Assembly (NCBI RefSeq): GCF_000422705.1
Contig: NZ_KE383908.1
Span: 1 to 64,000, forward strand
DNA length: 64,000 nt
Origin: Flavobacterium soli DSM 19725
GTDB taxonomy: Bacteria > Bacteroidota > Bacteroidia > Flavobacteriales > Flavobacteriaceae
Direction: 5' to 3'
The first letter of the stretch is position 1. Every line of letters begins with the position of its first letter. Under the pieces are notes generated by a model. The model saw nothing but the letters and a program-made list of their open reading frames with translations, was not told where the DNA came from and searched no databases. The position numbers were made by a program, and so were the translations under genes. Shown here one piece after another: positions 1 through 9,757 of the stretch.

Positions 1-3
1 CGT

Positions 4-54
4 AATTAACAGACAAACTCCATATGTAAATACATATAAATTTGCCTGTTAATT
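4..54. repeat. Inverted repeat at the left edge
   Basis: Arms aattaacagacaaa (4-17) and tttgcctgttaatt (41-54) are complementary with one mismatch and enclose a second palindrome (catatgtaaatacatat). It lies just beyond the end of the minus-strand accessory genes. It could be a bidirectional terminator for those genes and an unseen gene to the left, or part of a recombination site. Confidence 0.6.
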
Positions 55-86
55 TTTAATATTTTATTTGTTTTTTATCATAGAAT

Positions 87-138
87 GCACTAGCCGTTGT
101 GGGCATTTTGCTCAGACTAGCAAGGGCCTGTTAGTGGC
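87..138 (-). other. Imperfect palindrome overlapping the stop codon (attC-like candidate)
   Basis: Read on the minus strand, the element starts with GCCACTAAC, contains the stop codon of the PIN-like gene, and ends with ACAACGGCTAGTGC. The outer arms (CACTA/TAGTG) pair, and inner arms (TTGC/GCAA and a GGC/GCC block) pair less perfectly around a loop. AAC near one end and an AAC-containing block near the other recall the R boxes of integron attC sites, and the position straight after a small accessory gene pair fits a gene cassette. No integrase and no second copy are visible, so the identity is inference. Confidence 0.3.
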
Positions 139-1084
139 AATCTTTTATTTTTTCGTATTCTTCTGCTTTAATTACTTGAGTTTTTATTTTCAATTTCTCA
201 AAGGTTTTTTCGGCTTTATATTTACAACGATCATCATTTGTCATAAAAAAATCACAATGGGAAGCATAAAATGTATGTAATGCATCGTCAAACATATTAT
301 TAAAGTTACTATCTGTTTTGTAACCTTGTAAGTCATATTTGTAAAACGTTTCAATAATTTTTGAATATGCATTATTCTCACTAGTTTTTGATTTTGGCTC
401 GTACAATTCAGATATTTCAAATATATCTAAATGCTTTGGTAAACCTTCGAAGTTTGATTTTATAGATTTAACCATTTCTGGGTTATTTCTATGTTTAGTT
501 AAACTTTGAACTAAATATGATTTAAAAGATTTATACAAACTATAATCAGATTTTAATCTACTTTGAAAATCAAAAATATCTTCCATCAAAGCTAGTTGAT
601 TGTTTTCTATTCTAGATTTTGGATACATTATTCCAAACATTGGGTCAAATGAATATGCTTTTTTGAATTCAGGTGGAAGTGGAATTAATTTATATAAATC
701 TGCAAGATTTGGTGCGTTAGGTATTTCATCAAATTTCAAAGCTTCAAGAAATGAAGTTGGTTCAAATTCCCATTCACTTTTTTTCTCTTCAAAAAATTCT
801 TCTATTTTTCTGAAATGCCATGTTGCTTCGTTTCTTCCCCAATATTGGCAGATACACAAATCGTTTGTTAGTTTCTTTATGTAGTTTAAATGGCCGTCGA
901 TATAACTTGGATTTTTTTGAAAACCTCTGAACAAATCGTTAAGATGAGCGTTTGAATATGGAACAATAATTTTTTTTTCAAGAATCAAATTCTCTATTTC
1001 TGTATATGTAGTTTTTTCAGAAACTTCTAATTTTTCCTTTTTTTCAATTCTGTCAAATATGTTTAAATCTATATATACATTCAT
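131..1084 (-). CDS. PIN-like domain protein, putative nuclease
   Basis: A soluble protein of about 317 residues. The N-terminus (VYIDLNIFDRIE) gives an early acidic residue after a hydrophobic strand. The C-terminus has FDDALHTFYASHCDFF followed by MTNDDR, the pattern of later PIN acidic residues with a strand and a TND turn. The middle has PYSNAHLNDL, a motif I associate with PIN-like proteins of accessory loci. PIN domains are metal-dependent RNases, often toxins. I start it at the ATG at 1084, 22 bases after the upstream gene ends, because the longer frame begins inside that gene. The pair could be a toxin with a partner, a defence gene or a solitary nuclease. Fold moderately sure, role unknown. 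Confidence 0.65.
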   Translation of the reverse strand: MNVYIDLNIFDRIEKKEKLEVSEKTTYTEIENLILEKKIIVPYSNAHLNDLFRGFQKNPSYIDGHLNYIKKLTNDLCICQYWGRNEATWHFRKIEEFFEEKKSEWEFEPTSFLEALKFDEIPNAPNLADLYKLIPLPPEFKKAYSFDPMFGIMYPKSRIENNQLALMEDIFDFQSRLKSDYSLYKSFKSYLVQSLTKHRNNPEMVKSIKSNFEGLPKHLDIFEISELYEPKSKTSENNAYSKIIETFYKYDLQGYKTDSNFNNMFDDALHTFYASHCDFFMTNDDRCKYKAEKTFEKLKIKTQVIKAEEYEKIKDCH

Positions 1085-1106
1085 TTCATTTAGTTTAAGA
1101 CTTGAA

Positions 1107-1418
1107 TTATTCTTCTTTTGATAAAATAAAAATATAACTACTATATGGATCTCTTGAATTAAATCCTTCGTGAGATTCAAAAAGAGTTTGCTCTAAATTC
1201 CAACCAAGTTTTATGCAATAATTTAGAGCATCAACTTGAGAAATAAATTGAATAATTTTTCCACCTTCGTTTCGTATTAAATCTGCAACAGTGTTATCGC
1301 TATTTTTATGTGAAGAATTAAATTGACCTTCGTTTAATCTTGCAGGTCCGTTTTCATCTGGTGCAGTTCCGTTTGACATCCCTTTTGCCCAGTAAGTTAA
1401 GATTGCGTATTTTTTCAT
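1107..1418 (-). CDS. Hypothetical protein of 103 residues, partner of the PIN-like gene
   Basis: A soluble, mixed-charge protein that I do not recognise. It starts MKKYAILTYWAKG, has a central stretch that reads like a small alpha/beta domain (ADLIRNEGGKIIQFISQVDALNYCIKLGW) and ends in a short strand (SSYIFILSKEE). It precedes the PIN-like gene by 22 bases in the same direction, so the two are probably one transcript. Being first and small, it could be an antitoxin-like partner, but there is no recognisable DNA-binding motif. A TAATTTTG box lies about 65 bases upstream. Confidence 0.6.
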   Translation of the reverse strand: MKKYAILTYWAKGMSNGTAPDENGPARLNEGQFNSSHKNSDNTVADLIRNEGGKIIQFISQVDALNYCIKLGWNLEQTLFESHEGFNSRDPYSSYIFILSKEE

Positions 1419-1769
1419 AATTATTAAATGATTTTTGATTTTTTCTTTCGATTTATTTTTTTGATTTACAATATTTTACCCAAAATTAACACTAACTTGT
1501 TTATATATCTGACGCTATCAGACTCCACCGAAAAAGTGTTTTATAAGTCTGATAAATTACTCAATATACAAATAATATCCATTCACAAATAAAAGTCGGA
1601 AAAATCAATTTACATTACGATTTTCCGTAAAAGCATAAAAAAAAATAAAAAAACTGCATCGTCATAAATCTAAAACCAAAATATTACAACCTTTCTCTCC
1701 TAAACTATAAACCCACTTTCAAGCAAAATCCTCATCTTTGTAGTAAAATTTAGTCAGAATACAACGCTT
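1419..1769. other. Intergenic region between accessory pair and tamB
   Basis: No gene is seen in these 351 bases. It separates divergent units. It holds the minus-strand box at 1481-1488, an 8-bp inverted repeat ATCAGACT/AGTCTGAT (about 1518-1553), and near its right end a CATCTTTG box (about 1733-1740) that could serve tamB. Confidence 0.5.
1481..1488 (-). promoter_or_regulatory. Putative -7 box for the accessory pair
   Basis: On the minus strand this reads TAATTTTG, matching the Bacteroidetes TAnnTTTG element, 63 bases upstream of the 103-residue gene. No TTG is found at the ideal upstream distance. Confidence 0.4.
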
Positions 1770-4700
1770 TTGGTATGGCTATTTAAAAAATCAAAAACAC
1801 TACTGCATTTGAAAAAATACGTCAGAAAAGGGTTGCGAATTCTAGGATGGACCATAGGGATAATCATTATTTTACTCCTGATACTCCTCATTGCGATTCA
1901 AATTCCTGCCGTTCAGAATCTAATAAAGGACGAAGCCGTCAGCTATCTTGAGGGTAAGATCAAGACCAAAGTGGTAGTGGATAACCTCGAGATTTCATTC
2001 CCAAAAAAGGTACTTCTGGAAGGCGTTTACCTCGAAGACCAAAATAAAGACACGCTTTTATACGGCAAGAAACTCGCCGTCAACATCAACCTTTTTGACC
2101 TTTTGAGCAACAAAGTCGAAATCAATTCAATCGATTTGGAGCATATTGTAGCCAATGTTTCCCGCAACGATCAATCAGAATTCAATTTTGATTATATCAT
2201 CAAGGCGTTTGATTCGGGCGAAACCAAAAAGGATTCTTCGGCTCCCATGCAAATTTCTATCGGAAAAATAAATTTGGACAAAATCCGATTGAAATATGAC
2301 GATGCGATTACCAAAAACGACATCAGCCTGAACCTACATCATTTTGATACCAAGATTAAAACTTTCGATTTAGAAAACCTCAATTTCGAAATTCCAAAAA
2401 TCACGTTGGATGGTTTGGCCGTGAAATTGAAACAAGGAATTGTAGAGCAACTTGCCCAACAAACTGAAGAAGTAGTTGAAGAACAATCGAAAAACCCAAC
2501 CCTGACCTTAAAACTAGGCGAAATTGATTTGTCCCGAATCAACCTGGGTTATGAAAACGAAGCCAGCAAAATGGTGACAGAAAATAGTCTCGAAAAACTG
2601 CTGGTAAAGTTCAACTCGATTGACATCGAAAAACAAAACATCGATATCCAAAGCCTTGCCATCAACAACATCAAGAGTTCGGTTGTGTTTGGAAAATTAA
2701 ACAACAGACCAAAAGAAACGATAAAAGATACCGTTCAAATTGCCAAGGAAGACAACAACTGGAAAGTAAAACTCAACAGAGCCGATTTGAAACAGATTGC
2801 CTTTTATTTTGATGACGCCAATTCGGCTCCACTCAAAAAAGGAATCGACTACAAACATCTTGACCTCAAGGATTTGAATCTGGATGCCCAGAACCTGGCT
2901 TACTCGACCACAACCATCTCTGGAAATCTCAATAATTTCAAGGTAAAAGACAAAAGCGGTGTCGACATCCAGAACCTGCAAACCGATTTCTTTTATGGCG
3001 AAAAAGGAGCTTCGCTTAAAAATTTATACCTCAAAACACCTCAAACCGAAATCAAGGACGAAATCATCATTGGTTATACATCACTTGATTCTATCAGTCA
3101 AAATATTGGCGATCTGGAAGTAAATGCTTCGATTGAAGGAAGCAAGATTGGCTTCAAGGATGTGTTGCTTTTTGTGCCAACTTTGGCCGACACGAATCCG
3201 TTCAAGAGTAATCCGAATGCGATTTTGCACATCAACAGCGAAGTTTCGGGGAAAGTGAGCGATATCACGATTCCGAATCTTGAAATTTATGGTATCGGAA
3301 AGACAAAACTCAACGCCAGCGGAAGAATTACAGGTTTGCCTGATGTGAAAACAGCTTATTTAGACATCAACCTCAACAACTTTGAATCTTCTGCAAAAGA
3401 CCTGAATGATTTTGTTCCGAGTGGTACGATTCCGAAAAACTTTCAACTTCCAGCTTCTTTTAGAGCAAGAGGAACGTTCAAGGGAACATTGGATAATTTC
3501 AATACCGATATGAACTTGGCGACAAGCTCTGGAAATGCAAAAGTGAAAGCCAGTTTCGACAGCCGAAGAAAAAACTACGAACGCTATGATGCGATTGCCT
3601 CACTCGATAATTTTGATGTCGGACGATTATTGCGTAACGATTCCATCGGAAAAGTGAGTTTGAAAGCCAAAGTAAAAGGAACCGGTTTAGATCCAAAAAC
3701 TGCAAATGCTGTAGTGGATGCTCAATTGATAAAGGCTGGTTTTAATGGCTATACCTATAAAAATTTAGACCTGAAAGGAAACATCAAAGGCGGGAATTTC
3801 AAGGCTGTAGCCGATATGAACGACCCGAACTTGACCTTTGGATTGGATGCTGAAGGTGGTTTCAATGGAAAATATCCTGAGGCAAAAGTAAGACTGAACG
3901 TGGATATTGCCGATTTGGAAAAACTGAATCTTCATGCAGGTCCTTTGAAACTAAAAGGAAACATCGATGCTGATATTGAAACAGCAGATATTGATTATTT
4001 GAATGGAACTTTGAATGCCTATAAATTTACGATTGCTAATGCTAACGAACAATTTGTTTTAGATACCATCAGTGTTGTAGCGATTGCAAATGCCGAAAAG
4101 GATTCAATTGGATTGAAATCACAGTTCGTAAATGCAAGTATCGACGGGAAATACAAGCTTTCGCAACTAGCAACGGCCTTGCAAAATTCGATTGCGAAAT
4201 ATTATGACACGAATCCATCTGCCAAAAAAATAAAAACCGATGCACAGCAAGTTGCCTTCAACATTGATATAAAAAGCGATCCCATCTTGATGAAAATAGT
4301 TCCGACTTTAAAAAGTTTGGAACCTATTACTATTTCCGGAAGATACAATTCTGTGAATGATACTATTATCTTGAAAGGTAGGATTCCGAAAGTCGTTTAC
4401 GGAACGAATACCATCACAAATGCTGTCATTGACGTGAAAACTGAAAACGATTCGTTGTTGTATAATGTTGTTGTGGATGATATTGAAAGTGGCAAAATGA
4501 GATTGCCCTATACCCGACTTTCTGGTGGTGTAAACGATAATGTCGTGGCGTATGATTTGCTGTTGCGAGACCTTGCCGATAAAGACCAATATGCGATTTC
4601 AGGAAAATTGGAAGCTACAAAAGACAACACAGAGATCAGTTTAAATCCTGATGGTTTACTGTTAAATTATCAAGAATGGAACCTTCCGGCAACTAACAAA

Positions 4701-6866
4701 CTGGCTTTTGGGAAAGACGGAATCCTGGCCGATAATTTTGAATTGAGCAATGAAGGAAGTTCGCTAAAAATTCAATCGGAAACCAACACACCAAACGCTC
4801 CAATTGCGGTTGATTTTACCGATTTTAAAATCGAAACCCTGACGAATATCGTGCAAATGGACAGTTTGCAAGTGGCGGGAGTCTTGCAAGGAAACGTGCT
4901 ATTGAAAGACCTTAAGAACAACATGGTGTTCACCTCTGATTTGAATATTGAAAATTTCAGTTTCAGGAAAGATACTTTGGGGAACATCAACATAAAAGTT
5001 GACAATCAAACTGCCAATACGTTTACTGCAAAAGTGGCAATCACGGGTCAGGAAAACGAAGTGAATTTGGATGGAACCTATCGATCTGACAACAGTTCTT
5101 TCGATTTGAATTTGGATATCGCCAAATTGAATATGAAAAGTATTCAAGGTTTCACGATGGGAAATTTGGCCGAAAGCACAGGTTTCTTGGACGGACAATT
5201 CAAGATTACGGGAACGGCAAGCCAACCCAATGTAAACGGAGATTTGAACTTTAACGACGTTGGCTTTAAAGTAACACAGCTGAATTCGAAATTCAAATCC
5301 ATCAACGACAAAATCACAATTGACGGAAACGGTTTGAACTTTAGGACCTTTACGATCACGGATGAAAACAACAATAAATTAGTATTGAAAGGAAGTGTTT
5401 TAACCAAAACGTTCACTGATTTTGGATTCAATCTGGACATTGAAGCTGATAATTTCAAAGCTGTAAATTCGGGTGCAAAAGACAACGATGTGTATTATGG
5501 TGAATTGTTTTTAGACACGCGATTAAAAGTTCGTGGTGACCTCAATAAACCTGTTGTAGAAGGCAATATCAAGATTAATGAAGATACGAAATTTACCATT
5601 GTCTTGCCTCAATCCGATCCATCAATTGTGGACCGTGAAGGAATCATAGAATTTATTGATCAGGACAATCCGCCGATGATTACCAAGGTTGCTGTGAATG
5701 ATTCCTTGAGCAAAACGCAATTCAAAGGCATTGATGCTTCGGTAAATATTGAAATTGACAAGGAAGCCGAACTTTCGATCATCATTGATAAAGGAAACGG
5801 AGATTACTTAAAATTAAAAGGAGAAGCCCGTTTGACTGGTGGAATTGACCCTTCTGGAAAAACATCCTTAACAGGAAGATATGAGTTTACCGAAGGTTCC
5901 TATGAAATGACCTTCAGTGCCATCAAACGAAAATTCGACATCAAGAAAGGAAGTTATATTTTATGGACGGGTGAACCGACTTCTGCCGATGTGAGTATCA
6001 CTGCTGTTTATAAAGTGGATGCAGCACCTATTGATTTGCTACAAGCTACACAAACAACCGATGCAACATATCGTCAGAGAATTGAATTTGAAACCGAATT
6101 GAAGATGAATGGCGAATTGCTGAAGCCCGAAATTACATTTGATATTGTACTTCCTGACGGAAATAACAATGTTTCGACCAATATCATCAATGCCACACAA
6201 ACTCGACTTGCCCAATTACGTCAAGAACCTTCGGAATTGAACAAACAGGTATTTGCCTTATTGCTCTTGAATCGATTTGTGGGTGAAAATCCATTTGCAA
6301 GCGAAGCTGGTTCGGGTGGTGCAGAATCAATGGTTCGACAAAGTGCAAGTAAAATCCTGTCGCAACAGATGAACAATTTTGCAGGCGATTTGATTTCGGG
6401 TGTAGAGTTGAATTTCGACCTTGAATCAACCGACGATTATACGACAGGACAAAGAGAAAACAGAACCGATTTGAATGTTGCCGTTTCCAAGAGATTGCTT
6501 GACGACCGATTGAAAGTAACCGTTGGAAGTAGCTTTGGGCTAGAAGGCCCACAACAAGCCAACGAAGAAACCACCAATATTGCTGGAGACGTGGCTCTTG
6601 ATTATCAGCTTACAAAAGATGGCCGATACATGGTTCGAGCTTATCGCAAAAACCAATATCAAGTAGCTTTGCAAGGTCAGGTTGTGGAAACAGGAGTTGG
6701 ATTTATCATCACGATGGATTATAATAAATTTCGTGAATTGTTTCACAGAAGCCAAGAAGAAAAAGATTTGAGAGCCAAAGAAAAACAAGAGAAGAAAGAA
6801 AAAAAGGAAAAAGAAGAAAAAAGAGCGAAAGAAGAAGCCTTAAAAAACAAATCAGATGAACAATAA
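1770..6866 (+). CDS. tamB: TamB-family translocation and assembly module protein (DUF490)
   Basis: A protein of about 1,700 residues with one N-terminal membrane anchor (roughly residues 23-46) and then a very long beta-rich periplasmic region, as in the TamB/AsmA-like bridge proteins. The last 450 residues carry the DUF490 region, and the extreme C-terminus is a Lys/Glu-rich tail. TamB spans the periplasm and works with a TamA/BamA-type barrel in outer membrane assembly or lipid transport. The frame has no ATG at its start. TTG at 1770 gives the longest form, but TTG at 1809 gives MKKYVRK, which looks more like family starts. The gene overlaps tamL by 11 bases, indicating translational coupling. 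Confidence 0.92.
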   Translation: MVWLFKKSKTLLHLKKYVRKGLRILGWTIGIIIILLLILLIAIQIPAVQNLIKDEAVSYLEGKIKTKVVVDNLEISFPKKVLLEGVYLEDQNKDTLLYGKKLAVNINLFDLLSNKVEINSIDLEHIVANVSRNDQSEFNFDYIIKAFDSGETKKDSSAPMQISIGKINLDKIRLKYDDAITKNDISLNLHHFDTKIKTFDLENLNFEIPKITLDGLAVKLKQGIVEQLAQQTEEVVEEQSKNPTLTLKLGEIDLSRINLGYENEASKMVTENSLEKLLVKFNSIDIEKQNIDIQSLAINNIKSSVVFGKLNNRPKETIKDTVQIAKEDNNWKVKLNRADLKQIAFYFDDANSAPLKKGIDYKHLDLKDLNLDAQNLAYSTTTISGNLNNFKVKDKSGVDIQNLQTDFFYGEKGASLKNLYLKTPQTEIKDEIIIGYTSLDSISQNIGDLEVNASIEGSKIGFKDVLLFVPTLADTNPFKSNPNAILHINSEVSGKVSDITIPNLEIYGIGKTKLNASGRITGLPDVKTAYLDINLNNFESSAKDLNDFVPSGTIPKNFQLPASFRARGTFKGTLDNFNTDMNLATSSGNAKVKASFDSRRKNYERYDAIASLDNFDVGRLLRNDSIGKVSLKAKVKGTGLDPKTANAVVDAQLIKAGFNGYTYKNLDLKGNIKGGNFKAVADMNDPNLTFGLDAEGGFNGKYPEAKVRLNVDIADLEKLNLHAGPLKLKGNIDADIETADIDYLNGTLNAYKFTIANANEQFVLDTISVVAIANAEKDSIGLKSQFVNASIDGKYKLSQLATALQNSIAKYYDTNPSAKKIKTDAQQVAFNIDIKSDPILMKIVPTLKSLEPITISGRYNSVNDTIILKGRIPKVVYGTNTITNAVIDVKTENDSLLYNVVVDDIESGKMRLPYTRLSGGVNDNVVAYDLLLRDLADKDQYAISGKLEATKDNTEISLNPDGLLLNYQEWNLPATNKLAFGKDGILADNFELSNEGSSLKIQSETNTPNAPIAVDFTDFKIETLTNIVQMDSLQVAGVLQGNVLLKDLKNNMVFTSDLNIENFSFRKDTLGNINIKVDNQTANTFTAKVAITGQENEVNLDGTYRSDNSSFDLNLDIAKLNMKSIQGFTMGNLAESTGFLDGQFKITGTASQPNVNGDLNFNDVGFKVTQLNSKFKSINDKITIDGNGLNFRTFTITDENNNKLVLKGSVLTKTFTDFGFNLDIEADNFKAVNSGAKDNDVYYGELFLDTRLKVRGDLNKPVVEGNIKINEDTKFTIVLPQSDPSIVDREGIIEFIDQDNPPMITKVAVNDSLSKTQFKGIDASVNIEIDKEAELSIIIDKGNGDYLKLKGEARLTGGIDPSGKTSLTGRYEFTEGSYEMTFSAIKRKFDIKKGSYILWTGEPTSADVSITAVYKVDAAPIDLLQATQTTDATYRQRIEFETELKMNGELLKPEITFDIVLPDGNNNVSTNIINATQTRLAQLRQEPSELNKQVFALLLLNRFVGENPFASEAGSGGAESMVRQSASKILSQQMNNFAGDLISGVELNFDLESTDDYTTGQRENRTDLNVAVSKRLLDDRLKVTVGSSFGLEGPQQANEETTNIAGDVALDYQLTKDGRYMVRAYRKNQYQVALQGQVVETGVGFIITMDYNKFRELFHRSQEEKDLRAKEKQEKKEKKEKEEKRAKEEALKNKSDEQ

Positions 6867-9138
6867 GCACTTACTATACTATTTGTTCGGACTACTGCTT
6901 TTTGCAAGTTCTTGTAGCAACACCAAATATTTAAAGGAGGGTGAACTGCTATATGTTGGCGGAAGCGTGAAAGTAGAAGGAAAAGATATTCCAAAGAAAG
7001 AGCGAAAGGCTTTAAAAAAAGAATTGGAGGATTTATTACGACCAAAACCAAACTCAAAAATTTTGGGTCTTCGCCCGAAGTTGTACTTCTATAATATTGC
7101 AGGAACGCCAAAAAAAGACAAAGGTTTCAAGCATTGGTTGAAATATAAAGTGGGTCAGGCTCCTGTTTTATTTGGTCAAGTCGATTTGCAATACAATGCC
7201 GATGTGCTTCGAAATTATACCGAAAATAGAGGATTTTTTAAAGTTCAAGTTGCATCTGATTCTACTCGAAGAGGAAAAAGAGCAACGGCTGAATATATTG
7301 TAAAACCTGGAAAACAGTATAAAATAAAGCAGGTTACATTTCCAGAAGATTCATCGGAAGTGGCAAAAGCTATCCGAAAAATAAAACGCAGATCGCTTTT
7401 GAAAGTTGGCAATGCATACGATTTTGAAACCATAAAAGCCGAAAGAGAACGAATTGACGAAAGATTGAAAGAGCGTGGTTTTTTTTATTTTGGAGCCGAT
7501 TATATTATGGTCCAAGTTGACAGTACGGTTGGAACTCAAGAAGTAGATTTGATTATGAAGGTGAAAGACGAAACGCCGCCAAAAGCAAAGGAAATTTATA
7601 AAATCAACGACATCATTGTATATCCGAATTATTCGCTTCGTGATAGTACCCAAAATGTTGATGAAGATGTGGTTCAATACAAGGATTTTACGATTATTGA
7701 TAAAGAAAATATCTTTGATCCAAGGATTTTTGACCGGACTTTGTATTTCCATAAAGGTGATATTTATAACAGAAAAGACCATAATTTATCGTTGAACCGA
7801 TTGGTAAATATGGGTACTTTTAAGTTTGTAAAAAACCAATTTAGACCAGCCGATACCACTGGAAATTTTTTGGATACTTATTATTATCTCACTCCTCTTC
7901 CGAAAAAATCCTTTCGAGTTGAAATTTTAGCAAAAACCAATTCAGCCAATTATACTGGAACGGAGTTGAACATTAATTGGAGCAATAGAAATACGTTTAA
8001 AGGTGCCGAATTATTGACCGTTTCTGCTTTTGGTGGTATGGAAGTCCAAGTTTCGGGACAAAATAATGGTTTCAATGTCTATCGAATTGGAGGCGAAGCA
8101 AGTTTGATTTGGCCTCGTTTCATTGGCCCTTTCAAATTAAAAGCGTCAAGCGGATTTGTTCCGAAAACAAAAGCTTCATTGGGATATGAATTCCAACAAC
8201 GCTCCAAATTATATTCGTTGAACACTTTTAAAGGTTCGTTTGGTTATTTATGGAAGGAAAACATCCGAAAGGAACACCAACTGAATGTGACGGATATCAT
8301 TTATGTGAGCCCTCAAAACGTGACCAAACTCTATGATAGTCTGGCCGACCAAAATATAGCGTTGCAAAGGGTAATTGACAAGCAATTGATTTTTGGTCCC
8401 ACCTATTCCTATACCTACACCAACACGATGCGAAAAAGAAAAAAGCATACGTTTTATTTTAAAGGTGGAATTGATCTTGCAGGAACGATTACCGGATTGG
8501 CAACTGGGGCAAACATCACGAAACGCGATACTATAAAAGTATTTGATGTTCCTTTCAGCCAGTTTGTGAGATTAGAAGCCGATTTTAGACATTATTTGAG
8601 ATTGGGAGACGAATCGCAATTGGCCAGTAGAATCATTGTGGGTTCAGGATTTGCTTACGGAAATTCTGATCAGATGCCTTTCATTAAGCAGTTTTTTATT
8701 GGAGGAACCAATAGTATTCGGGCTTTTAGGGCAAGATCAATTGGGCCAGGTTCTTTTAAATCTGAAGAAGAAACAGCATTTCTTCCTGACCAATCAGGTG
8801 ATTTGAAGCTGGAATTGAATACCGAATATCGGACCACAATTTATAGTATCGTCAAAGGAGCTGTTTTTGTTGATGCTGGAAATATCTGGATGATGAATGA
8901 TCCCGATGAAGAGAAAAATATCTCTAAAAAGTTCTTGAGTGAGCTTGCTGTTGGAGCTGGAGTTGGCTTGCGATTTGACTTGTCGTTTTTAGTTTTGAGA
9001 ACTGACTTGGCTTTTCCATTAAGAAAACCTTATTTGCCAGAAGGCCAAAGGTGGGTGCTAGACGACATCAGTTTTGGAAGCGGTAGCTGGCGAAAAGAAA
9101 ATCTTATTTTTAACCTCGCAATTGGATATCCTTTTTAA
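6856..9138 (+). CDS. tamL: TamL: lipidated BamA/TamA-family outer membrane protein
   Basis: A 760-residue protein with a lipoprotein signal (FASSC, Cys20) instead of the plain signal peptide of TamA. POTRA-like repeats follow (roughly residues 60-340), then a surface-antigen barrel to the C-terminal phenylalanine (LAIGYPF). The barrel contains the substrate-loop-like FIGGTNSIRAFRARSIG, typical of Omp85 proteins. In Bacteroidetes a lipidated TamA relative called TamL is paired with TamB. The 11-base overlap with tamB and identical orientation fit that pairing. Its stop codon overlaps a TAAATTTG promoter box for the next gene. Confident identification; the cargo is not known. Confidence 0.92.
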   Translation: MNNKHLLYYLFGLLLFASSCSNTKYLKEGELLYVGGSVKVEGKDIPKKERKALKKELEDLLRPKPNSKILGLRPKLYFYNIAGTPKKDKGFKHWLKYKVGQAPVLFGQVDLQYNADVLRNYTENRGFFKVQVASDSTRRGKRATAEYIVKPGKQYKIKQVTFPEDSSEVAKAIRKIKRRSLLKVGNAYDFETIKAERERIDERLKERGFFYFGADYIMVQVDSTVGTQEVDLIMKVKDETPPKAKEIYKINDIIVYPNYSLRDSTQNVDEDVVQYKDFTIIDKENIFDPRIFDRTLYFHKGDIYNRKDHNLSLNRLVNMGTFKFVKNQFRPADTTGNFLDTYYYLTPLPKKSFRVEILAKTNSANYTGTELNINWSNRNTFKGAELLTVSAFGGMEVQVSGQNNGFNVYRIGGEASLIWPRFIGPFKLKASSGFVPKTKASLGYEFQQRSKLYSLNTFKGSFGYLWKENIRKEHQLNVTDIIYVSPQNVTKLYDSLADQNIALQRVIDKQLIFGPTYSYTYTNTMRKRKKHTFYFKGGIDLAGTITGLATGANITKRDTIKVFDVPFSQFVRLEADFRHYLRLGDESQLASRIIVGSGFAYGNSDQMPFIKQFFIGGTNSIRAFRARSIGPGSFKSEEETAFLPDQSGDLKLELNTEYRTTIYSIVKGAVFVDAGNIWMMNDPDEEKNISKKFLSELAVGAGVGLRFDLSFLVLRTDLAFPLRKPYLPEGQRWVLDDISFGSGSWRKENLIFNLAIGYPF

Positions 9139-9143
9139 ATTTG
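9136..9143 (+). promoter_or_regulatory. TAAATTTG -7 box overlapping the tamL stop
   Basis: TAAATTTG is a perfect TAnnTTTG match whose first three bases are the tamL stop codon. It sits 20 bases before the TTG start of the next gene. There is no TTG at the ideal -33 spacing. Confidence 0.45.
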
Positions 9144-9162
9144 CAGGAAATCCTTATTCGCT

Positions 9163-9708
9163 TTGAGTACTAAAACCTACAACAAGACCAATTTCCACAA
9201 GCATACTTTTTGTATTTTCAAAGAAGTAAATTTGCAGGAACTTATTGGCTTAAAGCCAAATTATACCAGCAAATCAGGAAGCAGTTATTATTTTACCGAA
9301 GATGGTGTTTATAGGGTTTCTAATCATTGGGGTCGGGCTGCAAATTGCAAATGGCGACTTCAGGCTTTAGAAGAAGTTTCATCAACCAGGACGAGAGCTG
9401 GTTTTGCCAACTGGACAGAATTTCATCCTGATAATGATATCCAAAAATTATATTTTATAGAAGTCGATTTTGATGAAAACACCGTCAATTATAACCACAT
9501 TGGCAACAAAATCGAAGGTGATCACAAGCTTAGGACGGCCTCTGAAACCACAAAAAGAATTAAACTCATCCGACAGCTTCTAAAAAACAATGATTGGGCA
9601 AAACACCTCGACTTTACAGATCTTGAAAAAGCAAGAAAACAGATTATTCAAGAATTGATTTCGACTGATACAACCCTGTTGGAAATCAAAAAAGCACCTT
9701 TCCTCTAG
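9163..9708 (+). CDS. Hypothetical protein of 181 residues
   Basis: A soluble, probably cytoplasmic protein that I cannot assign. It has no signal peptide or membrane segment. Conserved-looking features are an aromatic and glycine-rich N-terminal half (SSYYFTEDGVYRVSNHWGR, with NCKWRL after it) and a helical, charged C-terminal half. The start is the TTG at 9163, since no ATG is available near the beginning. The gene follows tamL by 24 bases but has its own promoter-like box. It ends in a strong terminator whose stem includes the stop codon region. Confidence 0.75.
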   Translation: MSTKTYNKTNFHKHTFCIFKEVNLQELIGLKPNYTSKSGSSYYFTEDGVYRVSNHWGRAANCKWRLQALEEVSSTRTRAGFANWTEFHPDNDIQKLYFIEVDFDENTVNYNHIGNKIEGDHKLRTASETTKRIKLIRQLLKNNDWAKHLDFTDLEKARKQIIQELISTDTTLLEIKKAPFL

Positions 9709-9728
9709 GGGTGGAAAGATGCCTTTTA
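9689..9728 (+). terminator. Terminator of the tamB-tamL-hypothetical unit
   Basis: AAAGCACCTTTCC pairs with GGAAAGATGCCTTT (one mismatch) around a short loop. The stop codon of the preceding gene lies in the loop. Confidence 0.75.
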
Positions 9729-9757
9729 ATCAAGAAAACTTTAAAAAAAAATTAAAA

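Noticed and set aside
68..280. Plus-strand frame of 70 residues at the left edge
   Set aside because: It is antisense to the PIN-like gene and crosses the palindrome at its end; no promoter and no family.
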